64,000 bases of DNA from assembly GCA_963691705.1 (NCBI GenBank), contig OY829537.1:57760304-57824303 (forward strand), read 5' to 3'. Source of the DNA: Viola odorata. Taxonomy: Eukaryota; Streptophyta; Magnoliopsida; Malpighiales; Violaceae. The notes under the pieces are model-generated. The model saw only the letters and a list, made by a program, of their open reading frames with translations, searched no databases and had not been told where the DNA came from. Shown here one piece after another: positions 63,642-64,000 of this stretch. The first letter of the stretch is position 1, and the number at the start of each line of letters is the position of its first letter. The position numbers and the translations under genes were made by a program.

Positions 63642-64000
63642 GGTCACGCCCGCGCATGTCATCTCTTAAGCGTTGTGAAGGGTCACGTCCCCATATCATG
63701 TTTTTAATGTTGTGTCTGGTCACGTCTGCACAGTCGTCATATAATGTTGTGTCAGGTCACCTCCGCACATGTTGTCTGTTAAGCGTTGTGAAAGGTCACG
63801 TCCCCACATCGTGTTGTTAATGTTGTGTCTGGTCACGTCCACACATGTCGTCTGATAATGTTGTGTCTCGTCACATCCATACATGTCATCTCTTAAGCAT
63901 TGTGAAGGGTCACGTCCGCACAGTCGTCTGATAATATTGTATCTGGTCAGTTCCGCACATGTTGTCTGTTAAGCGTTGTGAAGGGTCACGTCCCCACATC
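63642..64000. repeat. Partial HOR copy 5, cut by the window end
   Basis: The first 359 bases of a short block, identical to the preceding copies as far as I can see except for CATCCATACATG at 63879, where the others have CATCCGTACATG. The array evidently continues to the right. Confidence 0.92.

Larger units (their letters stand above)
1..64000. repeat. Satellite DNA array of ~38-bp monomers filling the window
   Basis: Every stretch read consists of 37-39-bp monomers starting with GGTCACGTCC or a one- or two-base variant. Three classes alternate, usually B (39 bp), C (37 bp), A (37-38 bp). The plus strand is T-rich and A-poor: a consensus trimer has about 40 T, 30 G, 26 C and 18 A in 114 bases. 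No unique spacer, transposon, gene or telomere repeat interrupts it. Both ends of the window lie inside the array, so its true length is unknown. The family is not one I recognise. A eukaryotic heterochromatic satellite is the natural reading; centromeric, pericentromeric and subtelomeric locations cannot be told apart from sequence alone. Confidence 0.97.

Noticed and set aside
1..64000. CRISPR-like layout (a repeated ~15-base core with variable segments at ~38-bp spacing)
   Set aside because: The segments between cores are three recurring classes, not unique spacers. Repeat length, HOR structure and the absence of cas genes exclude CRISPR.
1..64000. CENP-B box (TTCG, four bases, A, two bases, CGGG) on either strand
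   Set aside because: No match seen. The nearest, CCCGACATCGTGTATT, lacks the required CGAA end, and CGGG is almost absent from the window.
1..64000. tRNA or 5S rRNA genes in tandem array
   Set aside because: No cloverleaf potential, A/B box pair or 5S-like sequence could be recognised. The period does not fit any rRNA gene cluster.
1..64000. Telomeric or subtelomeric simple repeats (TTAGGG and similar)
   Set aside because: AAGGGTCA occurs in each B monomer junction, but no tandem TTAGGG, TTTAGGG or TTAGG run exists.

Overview
The whole 64-kb window is one tandemly repeated satellite DNA. I found no gene, RNA gene, mobile element or unique sequence in it. The basic unit is a monomer of about 38 bp that begins with a conserved core (GGTCACGTCC, with variants) and comes in three classes: B (39 bp, ends in the AAGCGTTGTGAAG type), C (37 bp, carries CATCGTGTTTTTAATG) and A (37 or 38 bp, carries GTCGTCTGATAATG). 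The usual order is B-C-A, a trimer of 113-114 bp. Roughly 1,690 monomers fill the window, all in one orientation except two short inverted patches near 37.3-37.8 kb.

The monomers are organised in higher-order repeats (HORs). The right part (about 38.6-64 kb) is a 3,291-bp HOR of exactly 87 monomers, made of a 34-monomer block (1,286 bp) and a 53-monomer block (2,005 bp). It is present in four almost identical consecutive copies (50478-63641), a cut-off fifth copy at the right edge, and rearranged copies before these. The left part (1-21.2 kb) has a different HOR: a 1,588-bp unit, a 642-bp short unit, a 4,764-bp (3 x 1,588) tandem duplication and a 13.2-kb-offset segmental duplication. Between them, 21.2-31 kb holds three variable copies of a 1.9-2.4-kb HOR. 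The 31-38.6-kb stretch is a mosaic with a displaced 1.4-kb duplication, truncated monomers and the inverted patches.

Kilobase-scale HORs built from diverged monomers, with no coding capacity over 64 kb, point to a eukaryotic nuclear genome: a centromeric, pericentromeric, subtelomeric or sex/B-chromosome heterochromatic block. Much monomer variation falls at CpG sites as C-to-T or G-to-A changes, which fits (but does not prove) a genome with germline CpG methylation, such as a vertebrate. I do not recognise the satellite family and cannot name the species.

The short open frames in the array are chance products of repeating stop-free monomers and are not annotated as genes. The interest lies in the array's history: unequal exchange, local homogenisation, nested variants that order the copies, and an inversion later duplicated. 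All comparisons were made by eye on the sequence; identity levels are estimates.
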